Positions 61,840 to 64,000 of a stretch of 64,000 nt of DNA are shown in pieces. Every line of letters begins with the position of its first letter. Position 1 is the stretch's first letter. A program made the position numbers and the translations under genes. The notes under the pieces were generated by a model, which saw nothing but the letters and a program-made list of their open reading frames with translations, was not told where the DNA came from and searched no databases. The stretch lies in NCBI GenBank assembly GCA_963965975.1, contig OZ014412.1, forward strand, positions 1,738,501 to 1,802,500, written 5' to 3'. The DNA is from Xestospongia bergquistia (taxonomy: Eukaryota > Porifera > Demospongiae > Haplosclerida > Petrosiidae).

Positions 61840-62523
61840 TTATTGTATAATATAATCATAATCTGATGTATTATTAGTAACATTTCTCATAAAGAACTCT
61901 TCTCTTGTACCATATGCTGGACAGTTCTGCATCTGAGGATCTGATATAGCTTTTTAAGTAAAGCTGACATGATTATAGACTCATTCATTATTAACATACC
62001 TTTCTCCTAACATATACAGCAATTATCCCTACTATCACTAATACTATTACTATTATCAGTATTATTATGAAGATACTTATAACACTAACAGCTACTGGAA
62101 TAATATTTGAAGATGACACTAGAAAGTAATATAAGTTAACATATCACTGCATTGTCCAGTAATTGATGAGTTAGTAAGTGAGGAGGACCTACAGTAGATG
62201 TGATTATATTGAAGGAGATATATTATAGTATTTATACTTACCAAATGATATCAGTTGTACTGATAATGATATAACAGTAGGTTGTGTGACGTTCCAAATG
62301 GTATCTGTACATTATTTTCACTGAAGTAATTATAAGAGCACTCAAATGTTATAGTACTACCAACAGGAGCTAGTACTTGAGATGATAGACAAGGACCTCT
62401 GATAGTTACTCCAGTAGAGCCACTATATACTGGACTAGTACAGGTTTGTTGTTGTCTAGTACAGAAAGAGAAAAGGAAAGAACACATAAACAACATGGCT
62501 TTATCTTTAATGTTAGAAATCAT
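61840..62523 (-). pseudogene. Gene K: stripped receptor, truncated Ig joined near the membrane exon
   Basis: ATG 62523 (or 62496) opens a leader with LFMCSFLFSFC, then TCTSPVYSGSTGVTIRGPC and LAPVGSTITFECSY. The middle of the Ig exon is deleted, joining the FWN position to the QPTVISL end with a one-base loss. A stub of the FN3 exon (62196-62147, LLDNAVI) is followed at once by the short-tail membrane exon (about 62115-61998). The tail ends DYDYIIQ (stop at 61840). Both FN3 domains are missing and the tail acceptor is altered. It is probably dead, though a tiny membrane protein cannot be excluded. Confidence 0.6.
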
Positions 62524-62529
62524 GATTAT

Positions 62530-63299
62530 GAGGGAAAATGAGTATGTCTATTGATTAAACATTGTTGGTACATCTCTAAACAATGAACTGACATCAACAT
62601 TACTGAGGATGACTTTGTTGAAGTTGCCCTAATTAAAAATAATAGTATTATTTAAGCTAAATTCTGAAATTCAATAGTTGAAATAAAACTAGTTAGTAAC
62701 AAGAATACATTTGGATACCAAAATGCAATAGAAATCTTCAAATGAAGTAATTAGATAATTGACAAAAAGGAATTACTATACACATATGGTATGCTACAAA
62801 TAAATTCAAAAGAAGAAACTATTCATAAAAAAACTTGCTAGAAAAATGTTAGGATAAAAGCTAAGATATTTGACACCCTTGACTACTTAAGATGGATATG
62901 TTATGTTATGATATGTAAGGGAAAATTTAACAATAAATAGATAAATGGATAAATGGATGGATGGAAGAATAATGATAGATGAATAGGTTTTGTAGGTAGA
63001 CAGACAAACTTACAATAATTATCACAGTTAATAAAGTATATTGAGTACCAGTAATATGGATATATATACTTAAATATATTTAAAACATCTGCCTGTGTAT
63101 AAGCTCAATTGAATATGACACTATGAACACTCACTATCAAATAACTTCATCCGTATGTATCATTCTGTGCATTATATTAAAGTAAATTGTTATAAATAAC
63201 TGCTTAACATTGTTATAACACTGACAACTACTGGAACAATAAGATTTGATGAAGTTATTTGATAGTGATGATGACAGTGACAAAATTAATAATTTAAAT
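62530..63299. other. Spacer, no gene seen
   Basis: A+T-rich, partly like 21.0-21.8 kb (GATGGATG-like words and the CAGACAAACT region). A membrane-exon scrap of the short-tail type may lie near 63215-63245. Confidence 0.4.
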
Positions 63300-63710
63300 A
63301 AAAACATTACTTGATGTGCATTGATAATAACAGTAGGTTGTACTGAATTATTATAATTTGTTAAGCTACACAGTCCACATTGAACATCCACTGAATCTTA
63401 TTTTGTTAATAAAAGAACAAATGTATTGATTCCATTGCAATCATTACTATTGGCAGTCACCATCATACCACTATTTAGTGATACTTTCACATCAACAATA
63501 GGTAGAATATCAATAATATTCCAGAATATAAGATAAGGTCCAATGTAACTATATTAATAAGAGCATTCAAACAGCAGAGCATTACAAACAGGAACTACAA
63601 TTGGAGATGATGGACAAGGATCTCTAATATTTACTCCAGAGTTATTATATACAGGGCTAGTACAGGTTTACCCATTACAGAGATAGAGAAGAAGAGAAAA
63701 CAATTAATCT
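63300..63710 (-). pseudogene. Relic Ig exon at the right edge
   Basis: The minus strand retains most landmarks in broken order of frames: the first Cys region near 63660, a GPCPSS-like site (as RDPCPSSP) near 63615, FWNIIDILPIVDVKVSLNSG and VDVQCGLCSLTNYNN near 63380. There is no FN3 downstream; instead sequence like the short-tail membrane intron follows at 63200-63300. Confidence 0.6.
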
Positions 63711-64000
63711 TTAATTGTTAGTAGGTGTGATTATTAAGATAAATGGTATGTTCATTGATATCCTTCATATCTTATTACAATGGACCATACAATGTAATGT
63801 TATATAATTCTACAATTTGTGATAAATGTAAAATATGCAAACTTTTTCTAAGTGAAGAGTTATTTAGTTTTCTTCTTATTATAGTCACATATTGTATTGA
63901 GCGAGGCTGACTCAGCATGTTGCTGATACTATAATGCAGGATGATTTTTATTGAAAAAAAATAATAGTTATAATTTATAATATACAATGATTTGGCCTTG
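63711..64000. other. Right-edge spacer
   Basis: TAGTAGGTGTGATT at about 63719 may be a decayed GT-box element of the preceding relic. Otherwise nothing is recognised. Confidence 0.35.

Noticed and set aside
1-64000. CRISPR arrays, tRNA or rRNA genes, bacterial operons
   Set aside because: No regularly spaced direct repeats with unique spacers, no cloverleaf or rRNA cores seen. The intron structure is animal-like.

Overview
The window looks like nuclear DNA of an early-branching animal, most plausibly a demosponge of the Amphimedon type. This is inferred from the roughly 70% A+T content, very short GT-AG introns (first introns of exactly 51 nt), and a dense tandem family of Ig/fibronectin-III receptors. 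No tRNA, rRNA or bacterial-style operon is visible, and I could not run a species-level comparison.

Almost everything belongs to one gene family, repeated, inverted and decayed. The archetype is read on the minus strand. Exon 1 encodes a signal peptide plus one Cys-rich Ig-like domain. Exon 2 encodes one FN3 domain in 285 nt, and exons 3-4 encode a second, divergent FN3. One to three small juxtamembrane cassettes follow, then a transmembrane exon and one of several cytoplasmic tails. Six gene models splice into uninterrupted reading frames: A (3664-7720, 680 aa), B (13598-15717, 484 aa), D (26813-30852, 675 aa), F (38572-40343, 422 aa), G (46013-47778, about 420 aa, no signal peptide) and H (56330-60269, 667 aa). 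Exon lengths and phases sum to whole codons in all six.

Two tail types occur in open genes. The long tail (A, D, H) is built from 9 or so small exons and carries many tyrosines, including motifs that fit the ITIM consensus (SAYAEL, VEYASI, VEYTSI, VEYANI) and the ITSM-like TQYTPI. The short tail (B, F, G and relics C, E, K) is 36 residues ending DYDYIQ or DYDYVQ. A third tail, with tandem Tyr-x-Asn repeats, survives as an open exon at 49723-50078 inside a broken gene and in degraded + strand copies at 1.5-2.2 kb. Genes A and B have nearly identical promoters, Ig and FN3 exons but different membrane and tail exons, an arrangement like vertebrate paired receptors.

Layout: 0-2.6 kb, broken + strand copies; 2.7-7.7 kb, relic and gene A; 8-12 kb, relics and a transposon fragment; 12.0-12.6 kb, a Penelope-like element piece with a hammerhead-like core; 13.6-15.7 kb, gene B; 16-24.6 kb, broken gene C and a field of Ig-exon relics in both orientations; 24.6-26.8 kb, repeat-rich spacer; 26.8-30.9 kb, gene D; 31-38.5 kb, relics including an inverted copy of the spacer; 38.5-40.3 kb, gene F; 41-45 kb, relics plus one exon of an unrelated signalling protein; 45-47.8 kb, gene G (a duplicate of the F segment); 48-56 kb, relics and spacer; 56.3-60.3 kb, gene H; 60.5-64 kb, a LINE relic, the stripped-down gene K and an Ig relic. 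The products would be cell-surface receptors signalling through SH2-domain partners. Their ligands and any immune or self-recognition role are inference.
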